Assembly: GCF_022378335.1 (NCBI RefSeq)
Contig: NZ_JAIQCI010000020.1
Location: 120,436-184,435 of the forward strand
Length of the DNA stretch: 64,000 nucleotides
From: Croceicoccus hydrothermalis
GTDB taxonomy: Bacteria > Pseudomonadota > Alphaproteobacteria > Sphingomonadales > Sphingomonadaceae
Direction of reading: 5' to 3'
Numbering within the stretch: position 1 is the first letter of the stretch; every line of letters begins with the position of its first letter. Below, one piece after another: positions 1 through 7,927 of the stretch. A program made the translations under genes and the position numbers. The notes below the pieces were generated by a model, which saw only the letters and a program-made list of their open reading frames with translations, was not told the origin of the DNA and searched no databases.

Positions 1-101
1 GCGTTTTCGCTGATTATCGCCTGCCTAAGAGGCGGAGAGGGGAGGGAGCTTTGCTCTTCCTGAGCCGGGGCATTTCCGTCCCGGCGATCAGGAGAACTCC
101 C

Positions 102-1031
102 ATGACCAGATCCCGCCGCACTGCTTCAGCTTCGCCAGCCCAGCGCATCACCGCCGCCATCATCGAAAAACTCGAGCAAGGCACAAAACCCTGGGTCAAG
201 CCATGGCGCGGTGTGCCGGTCTCGCGGCCCTTGCGCTCCTGCGGGACGCCCTATCGCGGCATGAACACCTTCTGGTTATGGATGGTGGCCGATGGCTGCG
301 GCTACGCCTCGCCTTACTGGATGACCTATCGCCAGTGTCAGGCGCTCGGCGGACAAGTCCGCAAGGGCGAGAAATCGACCATCGCGATTTTCTACAAGAG
401 CTACACCAAGGAGGTCGAAAACGCCGAGGGCGAAGCGGACACCGAGAACCGGCGCGTGCTCAAGGCCTACGCCGTGTTCAACGCTGACCAGTGCGATGGC
501 CTCCCTGCACTCTACCATCCCAAGCCGCTGGTTGCCGCGCTGGAACCCGAAGGACGTGAAGACCGGCTCGATGCCTTCTTCGCCCAAGTGGGCGCCAACC
601 TGCGGCATCATGGTGCGCAAGCCTATTACGAACCGCTGCACGACCGCGTCACGATGCCGCCAGCCGAACTCTTCGAAGCCTACGACCACTACTATACGAC
701 GCTCGCACACGAGCTGTCGCACTGGACGGGGCATTCTTCGCGGCTCAACCGCGATCTCAAGAACCGTTTCGGTAGCGACGCCTATGCCGCCGAGGAACTG
801 ATTGCCGAACTGTCCTCAGCCATTCTTGGAGCAGAACTGGGTCTTCCGGTCACCCACCTCGACCATCACGCCAGCTACATCGCGTCCTGGCTCAAGATCC
901 TCAAATCGGACGAGCGCGCGATCCTCACCGCTGCGGCCAAGGCCGAGGAAGCGGCCAGCCTGTTGCTTGACCTAGGGGGGCACCGATCCAGCGAAAGCGA
1001 GCCCGACGTCGATCTCGCTGATGCAGCCTGA
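102..1031 (+). CDS. ArdC-like antirestriction protein / zincin-fold DNA-binding protein
   Basis: 309 aa. The N-terminal part (about residues 10-130) matches the ArdC N-terminal ssDNA-binding domain, with the AAIIEKLEQGTKPWVKPW and PYRGMN motifs. The C-terminal part is a zincin-like metallopeptidase domain with HELSH at 203-207 and a downstream glutamate-rich AAEELIAELSSA helix that could supply the third metal ligand. Such proteins are encoded in plasmid leading regions and protect incoming single-stranded plasmid DNA from host restriction; that role is known for the family and inferred here. The start at 102 is chosen because AGGAG lies 8-12 bp upstream; an in-frame start at 51 has no such site. 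A 146-aa gene follows 11 bp downstream. Confidence 0.88.
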   Translation: MTRSRRTASASPAQRITAAIIEKLEQGTKPWVKPWRGVPVSRPLRSCGTPYRGMNTFWLWMVADGCGYASPYWMTYRQCQALGGQVRKGEKSTIAIFYKSYTKEVENAEGEADTENRRVLKAYAVFNADQCDGLPALYHPKPLVAALEPEGREDRLDAFFAQVGANLRHHGAQAYYEPLHDRVTMPPAELFEAYDHYYTTLAHELSHWTGHSSRLNRDLKNRFGSDAYAAEELIAELSSAILGAELGLPVTHLDHHASYIASWLKILKSDERAILTAAAKAEEAASLLLDLGGHRSSESEPDVDLADAA

Positions 1032-1042
1032 GGAGCAGTGAG

Positions 1043-1483
1043 ATGGGACGTTCCGTCAGCTATCCGCCCGGCTCCGTGGTGGCCTTTCGCCTGCTCGATG
1101 ACAGCGAAGACGAAGATATCGACTGGGCCTACGAATGCCTCGTCGAAGAGATCATCGATGCCACGAGGGCGGCCTTCCCTTCCTTTCAGCGCTTCGATGG
1201 ATGGCGCGGCCGCGAGGATCGCATCCTCCTGCGCAATGCCTTCGTCGATTGCGGCATATCGACCTATTGCGGGCTCGCCGCGATCTGGCTCGCCGAACGC
1301 GATGATGCCCAGTACTGGGAGGCGGATTTCTACATGCCACGAACGGCAAGGGCACGGCACTGGCTTGGCCAGGTCTCGGGTAGGTTCATCGACCTGTTGG
1401 GTGAGTTGCGCCTGGTCGGTCGGTTCTCGAATGGCGATGCGATCTTCGAGCGCTCCCGATCCGCTTGCGCTGCCGGGTCCTGA
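1043..1483 (+). CDS. Conserved plasmid hypothetical protein, 146 aa
   Basis: Acidic N-terminal half (DDSEDEDIDWAYECLVEEI) and a tryptophan-rich centre; no signal peptide, membrane segment or recognised domain. A GAGGAG ribosome site lies just before the ATG at 1043, and the gene starts 11 bp after the ArdC-like gene, so the two are probably co-transcribed. It is likely a plasmid-backbone accessory protein; the function is not recognisable. Confidence 0.7.
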   Translation: MGRSVSYPPGSVVAFRLLDDSEDEDIDWAYECLVEEIIDATRAAFPSFQRFDGWRGREDRILLRNAFVDCGISTYCGLAAIWLAERDDAQYWEADFYMPRTARARHWLGQVSGRFIDLLGELRLVGRFSNGDAIFERSRSACAAGS

Positions 1484-1539
1484 TTCTGCCTCATCCCTGT
1501 CCGCCGGGAGAGACCCTTGGGCCGGTCGGGGCGCGCCGC

Positions 1540-1591
1540 AACCTGCGGCCCGTCGGCCCGTGTTGCCCGCGCCAGCCTAGGGCCGCAGGTT
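1540..1591. repeat. 12-bp perfect inverted repeat in the 1484-1702 intergenic stretch
   Basis: AACCTGCGGCCC at 1540-1551 is the exact reverse complement of GGGCCGCAGGTT at 1580-1591, with a 28-nt spacer. It sits between the 146-aa gene and the DUF2493 gene and is not followed by a T tract, so it is a poor intrinsic terminator. It could be a binding site or an mRNA structure. Nothing else was recognised in this gap. Confidence 0.45.
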
Positions 1592-1702
1592 TCCCGCTGC
1601 GCGGTGCGTCTCGCCCCTTCTCCCGGCCCTGATCGGGCTCCGGCGGACAGGGCCGAGGCAATGGTGCCTCCTCTCCTTGTCCCCGCGATCAGGAGACACC
1701 CC

Positions 1703-2638
1703 ATGTACGACAGCTTCATCGACCAGTTGAGCGGCCTTGAACTCTCAGGCCTCAGCATCCGGCCAGCCCCATTTAACGAAACCGACTTTCCCTGTGAGGA
1801 CGCGATCGAGCAGACGCTTGGCGCCGTATGGTCTGACCTTTTCGCGATGTTTTCCGACACGGTCCTCGAGGCCGATGCCGAGGATATTGCCTGGGGCATG
1901 GTCAATCTCTTCCACCGCGCTGCCAGCCGCAAGTCGGCTCAGCTTGATCGGGCCAGCGACGAGATCCGTGTTCTGCTCGCATCCGCCGATGGGTCAGAAG
2001 TGCATTCGAGCAATCTTGAAGAGCAGGTCGAGCGCGCGCAGGCTGCCGAAGCCAGCATGCTGGCGTTCGAGCAGATGCGCGAGGCTGCAGCAGCACTCTA
2101 CCGCGACGAGACCGGTTCCTCTTGGAAGCCTGTTTCCGGCTCGCGAACGAGCCATTCGCGAAACCTCACATCGGCCGTGATCGATGCCCGCGATTTCCTC
2201 CGCGCGCGCGCCGAGAACCGGCGTCACGCCTTGATCCCGGAAGGCACTCCGGTCGTCTTCGCCGGCGGTCGCCAGAGCTTTGAAAGCGCCGAGGACGCGC
2301 GCGCCTACGCCGACAATATCTGGGCCACGCTGGACAAGGTTCGCGATGCAGTTCCCGATCTCTTCCTGGTCCATGGCGGCGACGGCAAAGGTGCCGATCG
2401 CCTGGCCGCCAGCTGGGCCGAGCGCCGCGAAGTGCAGCAGCTCACCTACTCGCTCGATCGTCGGCTTGGCGCGCGCGCCGGGTTCAAACGCAACGAACAG
2501 ATGCTCTCGCTCAATCCGCGCTACATTGTCGCCTTTCCAGGTAACGGCGTGACCGAACGGCTCGTCATTGATGCCAAGGCACGACGTATCACCGTGGTCG
2601 ATCGTCGCGGTTTGTTGGGCACCTCTCCCGGGTCCTGA
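1703..2638 (+). CDS. DUF2493 (SLOG-like) domain protein
   Basis: 311 aa. The C-terminal part (about residues 180-305) is a Rossmann-like DUF2493/YspA-type domain: VVFAGGRQSF at its start, LVHGGDGKGADRLAASWA in the middle, then GFKRNEQML and a final VVDRRG. Members of the SLOG superfamily are thought to bind nucleotides or nucleic-acid-derived ligands. The N-terminal 170 residues are helical and unassigned. The start at 1703 has AGGAGA 9 bp upstream; a longer frame from 1517 has no such site. The leader resembles that of the ArdC-like gene (GCGATCAGGAGA before the ATG), suggesting a shared plasmid-backbone leader. The function on the plasmid is unknown. Confidence 0.8.
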   Translation: MYDSFIDQLSGLELSGLSIRPAPFNETDFPCEDAIEQTLGAVWSDLFAMFSDTVLEADAEDIAWGMVNLFHRAASRKSAQLDRASDEIRVLLASADGSEVHSSNLEEQVERAQAAEASMLAFEQMREAAAALYRDETGSSWKPVSGSRTSHSRNLTSAVIDARDFLRARAENRRHALIPEGTPVVFAGGRQSFESAEDARAYADNIWATLDKVRDAVPDLFLVHGGDGKGADRLAASWAERREVQQLTYSLDRRLGARAGFKRNEQMLSLNPRYIVAFPGNGVTERLVIDAKARRITVVDRRGLLGTSPGS

Positions 2639-2708
2639 GGGGCCCTTCGTCATCAATATCTGAATTGCCCGGATGTGCATTCGGCGCAGACCCGACTATG
2701 GACGGGTC

Positions 2709-2978
2709 ATGCAACTTGACGATCTGCTGCAGCGCTACTTTGCCACCACCGACCTCTCCGGGGTTGCTCCCGACACGTTGTCAGCCGGCATCGAGCATTG
2801 CCGGGTCGATCTCGGCCTTGAGGAGGACCGAGGCAAGCGCTTTGCACTGTGGTCGTTCCTGCACATGTTCGGGTCCGCCCCCGATCTCGATGTGGCGTTC
2901 GAAAACGAGGAGGACCGGGAGGCCGCGCGCAACTTCATGGATCTGCTGGCGGCATCGGAAGGCGAAGGCGAAGCCTGA
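2709..2978 (+). CDS. Small acidic conserved protein, 89 aa
   Basis: Reads MQLDDLLQRYFATTDLSG and on to an acidic C-terminus (ASEGEGEA). It is helical and soluble with no recognised domain. The ATG at 2709 is preferred over the in-frame ATG at 2673, which lacks a ribosome site and would add an arginine-rich stretch of doubtful coding character. It lies between the DUF2493 and ssb genes, as an orphan of the plasmid leading region. The 270 nt that follow (2979-3248) show no further gene. Confidence 0.6.
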   Translation: MQLDDLLQRYFATTDLSGVAPDTLSAGIEHCRVDLGLEEDRGKRFALWSFLHMFGSAPDLDVAFENEEDREAARNFMDLLAASEGEGEA

Positions 2979-3248
2979 TTGCAAGCGCCGGTCACGGCAC
3001 CTTCAGACCCGCACCCGATACCCATCCGGCTTTCTTCGCGAACAGTCCTGAACCAGGTCAGCTGAGGACAGCAACCCGTTCCTTTCCGGCCGTGTTGTCG
3101 CGCTTCGCGCGCCTGCCCGCACCACCCGTCATGAACAGGTTTCCCTTGGAGCTTCGCTCCTGCGGTGCAGTCCTCCCATGCCCTGCTTCGTCTGGATGTT
3201 CGCAAGCCGGAGATGGTCTCCGGTTTGAGGAACTGAAGGACTATTATC

Positions 3249-3647
3249 ATGACCAATATCGCAATCCTCACCGGTCGCATCGCCCGCGATCCGGAAACCC
3301 GCGAGACCAAAGGCGGCACCAACGTTACCGGGATCACCGTCGTCACCGATCGTCCCGCACGCGACAAGGACGGCAAGACCTACAAGGACGAGAACGGCTA
3401 CACCGCCAAGGAAAGCGAGTTCCACCGGGTGACCTGCTTCAACGGCCTCGCCAAGACCGTCGGCCAGTACTGCTCCAAGGGCCAGCTGGTTTCCGTCCAG
3501 GGCCGCATCCACTACACCCAGTGGGAGGACAAGGACGGGGTCACGCGCTACGGCACCGAGATCCTCGCCGACAAGGTGGACTTCCTCACCCGCGGTAACG
3601 GATCGAGCGACGACAACGACAACACCGACGCTCCCGAGATCGACTGA
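3249..3647 (+). CDS. ssb: Single-stranded DNA-binding protein (plasmid type)
   Basis: 132 aa. The OB-fold starts at the N-terminus (MTNIAILTGRIARDPETRE) and carries the family's conserved FHRVTCFNGLAKTVGQYCSKGQLVSVQGRI core and a YGTEILADKVDFL end. The acidic, disordered tail ends DAPEID rather than the DIPF-type tip of chromosomal SSB, so partner recruitment through that tip is probably weak. It should coat the single-stranded plasmid during conjugative transfer and replication. GAGGAACTGAAGGA precedes the start. A strong terminator hairpin follows. Confidence 0.88.
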   Translation: MTNIAILTGRIARDPETRETKGGTNVTGITVVTDRPARDKDGKTYKDENGYTAKESEFHRVTCFNGLAKTVGQYCSKGQLVSVQGRIHYTQWEDKDGVTRYGTEILADKVDFLTRGNGSSDDNDNTDAPEID

Positions 3648-3670
3648 CATTCATCATTGATCTCGATCCG

Positions 3671-3712
3671 AAGGGGTCCTGTCCAAACCGGACAGGGCCC
3701 CTTCTCCTTGTT
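3671..3712 (+). terminator. Rho-independent terminator after ssb
   Basis: A 14-bp stem (3671-3684 with 3690-3703, one G-T pair) closes a 5-nt loop, AAACC, and is followed by a pyrimidine run containing TTGTT. It lies 24 bp after the ssb stop and just beyond the end of the opposite-strand gene, so it may act for both. Confidence 0.75.
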
Positions 3713-3979
3713 CTAACCGGACGATGCCAGGGGTTCGCGAGCAGTGGCAGGGCCGGCTCCTTCCAGCCGCCGCAGGCCTTCTTCTTCGCCCAGCTTGCCG
3801 AGCAGTTCACCGGCCCTCCTGATGCCCTTCTTCGAGAAGGCCTCGATACCGGTGCCGAGCAGCGCCTGGCCCAGTTCAATGGCAGCCTTCTCTTCCAGTT
3901 CGCGCTGACGCTGGTCGAGCGCTTCCCGGTCGGCTTCAAGTTTCTTCAATGCGGCAATCGCGCTTCGTTGCGACGGCAT
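3713..3979 (-). CDS. Small coiled-coil plasmid protein, 88 aa
   Basis: The first half is a charged helix (KKLEADREALDQRQRELEEKAA) likely to form a coiled coil; the second half is glycine- and lysine-rich. AAGGA precedes the ATG. It is transcribed toward ssb and shares the terminator region. A TTTTCCTACAT element lies 66 bp upstream on the coding strand, as at the tra operons, which suggests co-regulation with transfer. I recall similar small proteins on sphingomonad plasmids, but the function is unknown. Confidence 0.65.
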   Translation of the reverse strand: MPSQRSAIAALKKLEADREALDQRQRELEEKAAIELGQALLGTGIEAFSKKGIRRAGELLGKLGEEEGLRRLEGAGPATAREPLASSG

Positions 3980-4044
3980 ATGGGGGTCCTTTCCTCAATC
4001 CCCTTGTGGCGGCAGCCCGCACGCATCCTGCCCCGGATCCAGGC

Positions 4045-4055
4045 ATGTAGGAAAA
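4045..4055 (-). promoter_or_regulatory. TTTTCCTACAT element upstream of the 88-aa gene
   Basis: On the minus strand the sequence reads TTTTCCTACAT, pointing toward the start at 3979. The same 11-mer occurs at 5132-5142 and 37248-37258, and a one-mismatch version at 37021-37031. The rest of the 336-nt gap (3980-4315) shows only the hairpin at 4280-4310. Confidence 0.5.
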
Positions 4056-4279
4056 TGAATTCTGACCTCGCGCCAGCAGGAAAGGTGAGAGGGTCCTAGC
4101 TTACGGAACTCCCATGCTGACGGGAATGCAACCACCGCGTCAAGGACGGCGGGGCCCCACGATTTTGCCTCCCCTTCGCTGGCGCTACGGTCCGACAAAA
4201 CCGTTACCCCCACCGCCGCGGGCGCGGTCGCCCATACGGGCGATCCTGTGACCCGGCGGCCGCATCCCCGTCCGCCAAC

Positions 4280-4310
4280 CTCCTGTCGGCTTTCCGACAA
4301 AATCAGGAGG
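4280..4310 (+). promoter_or_regulatory. Hairpin enclosing the ribosome-binding site of the 73-aa gene
   Basis: TGTCGG (4284-4289) pairs with CCGACA (4294-4299) around a CTTT loop. Just outside, CTCC (4280-4283) can pair with GGAG (4306-4309), which is inside the AGGAGG Shine-Dalgarno for the ATG at 4316. Folding would hide the ribosome site, so translation of the small gene may be structure-controlled. Confidence 0.4.
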
Positions 4311-4315
4311 ATATC

Positions 4316-4537
4316 ATGGCTACACTTGCAACGGTTCAGACCACTTCCAACAGCTACTTCGAGGCACTTGCCACGGCCGAACGGCGGGCATTGCACAGCT
4401 TCTTCGACCAGCACGTGATCGAGGACGACGATCTCGGATACTTCGCACTCGACGAGGGCGACTACAACGCGCTCCCGGCACACCTGACACACCGCGTAGT
4501 ACATACGGTCCATGGGGGCATGCTCGACGAATATTGA
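4316..4537 (+). CDS. Small acidic protein, 73 aa, unknown function
   Basis: Begins MATLATVQTTSNSYFEAL, has an acidic middle (HVIEDDDLGYFALDEGDY) and ends GGMLDEY. There is no membrane segment or known domain. A perfect AGGAGG lies 5 bp upstream of the ATG, and a GC-rich hairpin with a T-rich tail follows directly, so it looks like a real single-gene unit. Function unknown. Confidence 0.65.
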   Translation: MATLATVQTTSNSYFEALATAERRALHSFFDQHVIEDDDLGYFALDEGDYNALPAHLTHRVVHTVHGGMLDEY

Positions 4538-4547
4538 AACGCCAAAC

Positions 4548-4582
4548 GGGGCGGGGCCGGTAACGGTTCCCGCCCTTCTTTC
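4548..4582 (+). terminator. Intrinsic terminator after the 73-aa gene
   Basis: GGGCGGGGCCG (4549-4559) pairs with CGGTTCCCGCCC (4564-4575, one bulged T) around GTAA and is followed by TTCTTTC. It starts about 10 bp after the stop codon. Confidence 0.6.
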
Positions 4583-5124
4583 ATGCTCGCCTGCGTTGGC
4601 AACGGTCCGAGAAATTGAGCGGGGCTGTGGACGCGCTCTGTCCCGCGCATCTCGCGATGCGCTCCTGAGGGCGCGGCCTGATTTGTTTTTAGGCCCCGCA
4701 CGCACTTGCGCACCGGAACCGGGTCGGACCAGCGCGCGCGGCAGGACCGACAGACCCCGTTCCTGCCGCTCCACACGTGGTCCTTTGCCGGTCCCTCTCG
4801 CGCAGGTGCGGTCTCTTGTTTGGAATGGAGACTGGGACAGATCGTTCGCGAACTTGGGCCAGTTTGAGGGTTGCTCACGCTCCCTTGGTAAGGGTGGTCA
4901 ATCACCCTTGAGACAGAACAGCCAGAGTCACTGGCCACGACCCGCGCAATTGGGGACGAGATGCACACCGGACGCAGCGCTGCCGCCTTTGTTCTTTTAA
5001 TGTTCTCAATGCATTGCGGTGCAAATTCGCGGTGTGCATCGACCGATTTGACCGCAAATCGCGAATTGGATTCGCAAATTGGCTGCAATTCACCTTAGTC
5101 TAACGCCTTGGAATAGATAGGGAA

Positions 5125-5142
5125 CTTTTCGTTTTCCTACAT
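5125..5142 (+). promoter_or_regulatory. 18-bp conserved element upstream of the traD-traI operon
   Basis: CTTTTCGTTTTCCTACAT is identical to 37241-37258, upstream of the regulator gene at 37317. It ends 76 bp before the ATG at 5218. TAGGGAA at 5117-5123 and TTTCCTA at 5133-5139 form an imperfect inverted pair, so it could be an operator; a shared promoter element is the alternative. Confidence 0.5.
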
Positions 5143-5166
5143 GGCCTTTCCTATTTAGTGTGATCC

Positions 5167-5192
5167 TCGCCTTCCGCAGGCCGAACCAGGCT
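5167..5192. repeat. 26-bp exact copy of a traL segment upstream of the traD operon
   Basis: The plus-strand sequence at 5167-5192 is identical to 36418-36443 inside traL, where it encodes AWFGLRKA on the other strand. It lies in the leader of the accessory-traD-traI operon, and could mark an old rearrangement joining the two transfer blocks. Confidence 0.55.
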
Positions 5193-5217
5193 CCTTGAGC
5201 ACAAGGAGCTTGGAAAA

Positions 5218-5547
5218 ATGCAACGTTACAGGGTCCTCCAGACCTACGTCCCGCAGCTGATTGCGGACTGGATTCTGGAGCAGTCAAACACCCGCGATAC
5301 AAGCGTGAGCGTGGTCATTCGTGACCACCTCGTCACGGCATGGAACCGCGACAACGATAGCGCTGACCGTCCCGGCGGGAGCGATCCGGCTCGCCAGATG
5401 GTGTTCCTCACCACGGCGCTCGATGCGCTGCTGGCAAGCCATTCCGACGACAATCTGCGCAAGCGAACCCATGCCGCCTACCACCGCCGCCTGGCCCAGC
5501 TCGGCTTCATTCCTGCGCGTGCGAAGGAGGCCGGCGATGAAGAATAG
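5218..5547 (+). CDS. Putative relaxosome/transfer accessory protein, 109 aa
   Basis: The N-terminal 45 residues (QRYRVLQTYVPQLIADWILEQSNTRDTS and on) look like a short strand plus two helices, compatible with a ribbon-helix-helix DNA-binding fold; the C-terminal half is helical. It overlaps the traD start by 11 bp (traD ATG at 5537), so translation is coupled. A small DNA-binding gene directly before the coupling protein and relaxase is typical of relaxosome accessory or operon-control proteins. That role is inferred from position; no family was recognised with certainty. Confidence 0.6.
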   Translation: MQRYRVLQTYVPQLIADWILEQSNTRDTSVSVVIRDHLVTAWNRDNDSADRPGGSDPARQMVFLTTALDALLASHSDDNLRKRTHAAYHRRLAQLGFIPARAKEAGDEE

Positions 5548-7882
5548 TATCGTCAACTTCACCCGCGGCACCCAGCTCCTGGGACACTTCGGCTTCATGT
5601 TTGCAGCCGGCTTCAAGCTGCCGCTTATCATCTCTGCACTGGTTATGCTGGGGATCTGCTGGTGGCAGGTCAGCAGCGCGCTTGATGACTACCAGGCCTA
5701 CCTGTTGTGGATGCATCTTTATGCCTCGGGCTACATGTTCATGGAGTTCGATCCCGCCAAGCTCGTGAACCTGCGCCTGCCCGATGGCGACATGATTGCG
5801 TTCCCCATGGCAGTCGTCAGGGACTTCCCGCCGATGCGCGAAGCCTGGACCTTGTTCTTCGCCACCGTGAAGCAGGCGGTAGTGCTCTCCACGGTCTGCC
5901 TTGTGCCGCTCATGGCACTCTTCTGGTGGGTCGCCGAGCATTTCGGCGAGAAGTCCAAAGCCAGGCGCCATCTGCGCGGTGCCAAGCTTGTATCGCTACC
6001 CGAACTCAAGGCCGACATCGCCCGCCACAATCGCGGCAAACGCGCCCTCGAGTATGGCCGCGAGCTGGGATGGAAATGGCGACTTGCTGGTCGCAACGCA
6101 TTGCGGGAAGCGGGTCTCTATTCGCCCGCGCATCTGGCCGGCGTCAGCTACCCCTGGCGGCAGGAACAGGGGCACGGCATGCTGGTCGGCACAACCGGGA
6201 TGGGCAAGACGGTGGCGCTCTTCGAACTCGTCGACGAGATCAGACAGAGGGGAGAACGCGCGGTCATCTTCGACCTCACGGGGGCCTTTATCGAGGCCTT
6301 CTACGAGCCTGAATGCGACGTTATCCTGAACCCGCTTGATGCCCGCTGTCCGGCCTGGAGCGTGTTCAACGACTGCACCACCAGTTCCGAGTTCCATGCC
6401 GCTGCGGAATCGCTCGTACCGCATGACGGCGGCGGAGCAGAGCAGTTCTGGGTGCTCGCAGCACGTACCCTGTTCGTCGAGACATGCCTCAAGCTGGTCG
6501 AGAAAGGCAGGGGCACCAATGCGGCGCTCGCAAGCGATATGATGAACGCCAATCTCTCCGACCTGCACGACCTGCTTGCGGACACGATGGCAGGGCCGAT
6601 GACCGATCCGCAGGCCGCGAAAATGGCGGAATCGGTCCGCGCCGTGTTCAACGTCAACGCCAAGGCGCTGCAACTGCTGCCGACCGAAGGCAAGCCCTTC
6701 TCGATCCGCGACTGGGTGAAAGGCGGCGGCAAGGAGGGATCATTCCTGTTCCTCTCGGCGCGTTACGCCGACCTCACCGTCCTCTCGCAGATGCTCACGT
6801 TGTGGCTCGATACGGCGATCAACACGCTGATGACCGGACGGACCTCGTCTGACCTCAGACTGTGGTTCCTGATCGACGAGCTGGGCGCGCTGCATCGGCT
6901 TCCTTCGCTTGAGAAGGGCTTGCAGACCGCGCGCAACTACGGCGGCGCCATCGTCACCGGCGTGCATGCCTATGCCAAGCTCAAGGAGGTCTATGGAGAG
7001 AACATGGCGATGACCTTGTCATCGCTCGCCAAGACCAAGCTTATGCTGGGCACTGCCGACCGCGAGACGGCCACCTGGTGCTCCGACACTGTCGGTCACC
7101 GAGAGGTGCGCGAGGTCGAAGAAAACCAGAGCTACGGGCACAACAATGCCCGCGATGCTGTGAGCCTGACCGCCCGCCGCGAGATCGCCCCCCTGCTGCT
7201 TCCTGACGAGTTCATGGGGCTCAAAAGCCTTGAGGGATACATCAAATTTCCCGAAGGGCTTCCCACCGCACCCATCACGCTTGAGCCCCAGGATTGGCCC
7301 CGCGTGGCCGAAGGGTTCATCCCCCGCGACACACCGAAGCTCGCAAGACTTGCCGCGAGGCCGGTCTCCGTTGAACCCGATGATGACGACGAAACCGGGC
7401 ATCGAGGCGGCGACAGCGACGATTCCGGTGAACGTCGTCGCCATGACGAGAAGCACCGCGGTCAGGACTTCGATAGTGATCGGGAGAAGCAGACTAGCCG
7501 GAGGTCACGACGCAAACGCGTACGAGACCGGTCGAATGAGGAAGCGCGGAACAGGCATTCGGTTGTCGAACGTGAAAGGTCGGTTCGTGGCGAAGACCCC
7601 GCCAAGGCGCATGGGCGCGCAAACCAAGAGGGTAATCGGCAAAGCGAACTACCGCTAGGTACCGACAAGGATCGGGCGCGCGATGTGACCACCAAGGGTC
7701 GCTCCGTGAAGGATGGTGAGGATCATGATCCGCATCGCGACAAGGTGGGCAGAGAGGGACGCAATCGTGCCGACCATGAGCGCCGACATCAGGGTCTGTT
7801 GGGTGGTGCTGCACACGACAGGGACCGCGACAAGCCCGAGCGGGACGAACCCGACGTGGGCGATATCGAGCCCGATCTCTGA
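5537..7882 (+). CDS. traD: Type IV coupling protein TraD (VirD4/TraG family)
   Basis: 781 aa. It couples the relaxosome to the secretion channel as an inner-membrane hexameric ATPase. Two N-terminal membrane segments (about 25-45 and 112-133) are followed by the ATPase domain, with Walker A GTTGMGKT at 218-225 and a Walker B-like LWFLIDELGALH near 445. The last 170 residues or so are extremely rich in Arg, Asp, Glu and His, a low-complexity tail that could contact relaxosome proteins or DNA. The start at 5537 has GGAGG at 5526-5530 and lies inside the previous gene. It is followed 45 bp later by the relaxase gene. This order, coupling protein then MobF relaxase, is standard. Confidence 0.92.
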   Translation: MKNSIVNFTRGTQLLGHFGFMFAAGFKLPLIISALVMLGICWWQVSSALDDYQAYLLWMHLYASGYMFMEFDPAKLVNLRLPDGDMIAFPMAVVRDFPPMREAWTLFFATVKQAVVLSTVCLVPLMALFWWVAEHFGEKSKARRHLRGAKLVSLPELKADIARHNRGKRALEYGRELGWKWRLAGRNALREAGLYSPAHLAGVSYPWRQEQGHGMLVGTTGMGKTVALFELVDEIRQRGERAVIFDLTGAFIEAFYEPECDVILNPLDARCPAWSVFNDCTTSSEFHAAAESLVPHDGGGAEQFWVLAARTLFVETCLKLVEKGRGTNAALASDMMNANLSDLHDLLADTMAGPMTDPQAAKMAESVRAVFNVNAKALQLLPTEGKPFSIRDWVKGGGKEGSFLFLSARYADLTVLSQMLTLWLDTAINTLMTGRTSSDLRLWFLIDELGALHRLPSLEKGLQTARNYGGAIVTGVHAYAKLKEVYGENMAMTLSSLAKTKLMLGTADRETATWCSDTVGHREVREVEENQSYGHNNARDAVSLTARREIAPLLLPDEFMGLKSLEGYIKFPEGLPTAPITLEPQDWPRVAEGFIPRDTPKLARLAARPVSVEPDDDDETGHRGGDSDDSGERRRHDEKHRGQDFDSDREKQTSRRSRRKRVRDRSNEEARNRHSVVERERSVRGEDPAKAHGRANQEGNRQSELPLGTDKDRARDVTTKGRSVKDGEDHDPHRDKVGREGRNRADHERRHQGLLGGAAHDRDRDKPERDEPDVGDIEPDL

Positions 7883-7927
7883 TGCGTGGGCGCGCGGCAG
7901 CAGTGGGCTCGTTGGAGGACTAGGGCG

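Larger units (their letters stand above)
4583..5217. other. 635-nt gene-free, repeat-rich stretch: candidate oriT/relaxosome region
   Basis: No convincing gene. It holds a perfect 7-bp hairpin (AAGGGTG 4890-4896 with CACCCTT 4903-4909). An 11-bp inverted repeat follows (GATGCACACCG 4960-4970 with CGGTGTGCATC 5030-5040). An AATTCGCG/CGCGAATT pair lies at 5024-5031 and 5060-5067, and the palindrome GCGAATTGGATTCGC at 5061-5075 sits in a locally AT-rich patch. The stretch lies upstream of the accessory-TraD-TraI operon. That placement and the inverted repeats fit an oriT for the MobF relaxase, but no nic site is proven. Confidence 0.4.

Noticed and set aside
276-734. Minus-strand open frame opposite the ArdC-like gene (152 aa)
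   Set aside because: It is the antisense shadow of a clearly conserved zincin protein, with no ribosome site and no recognisable domain.
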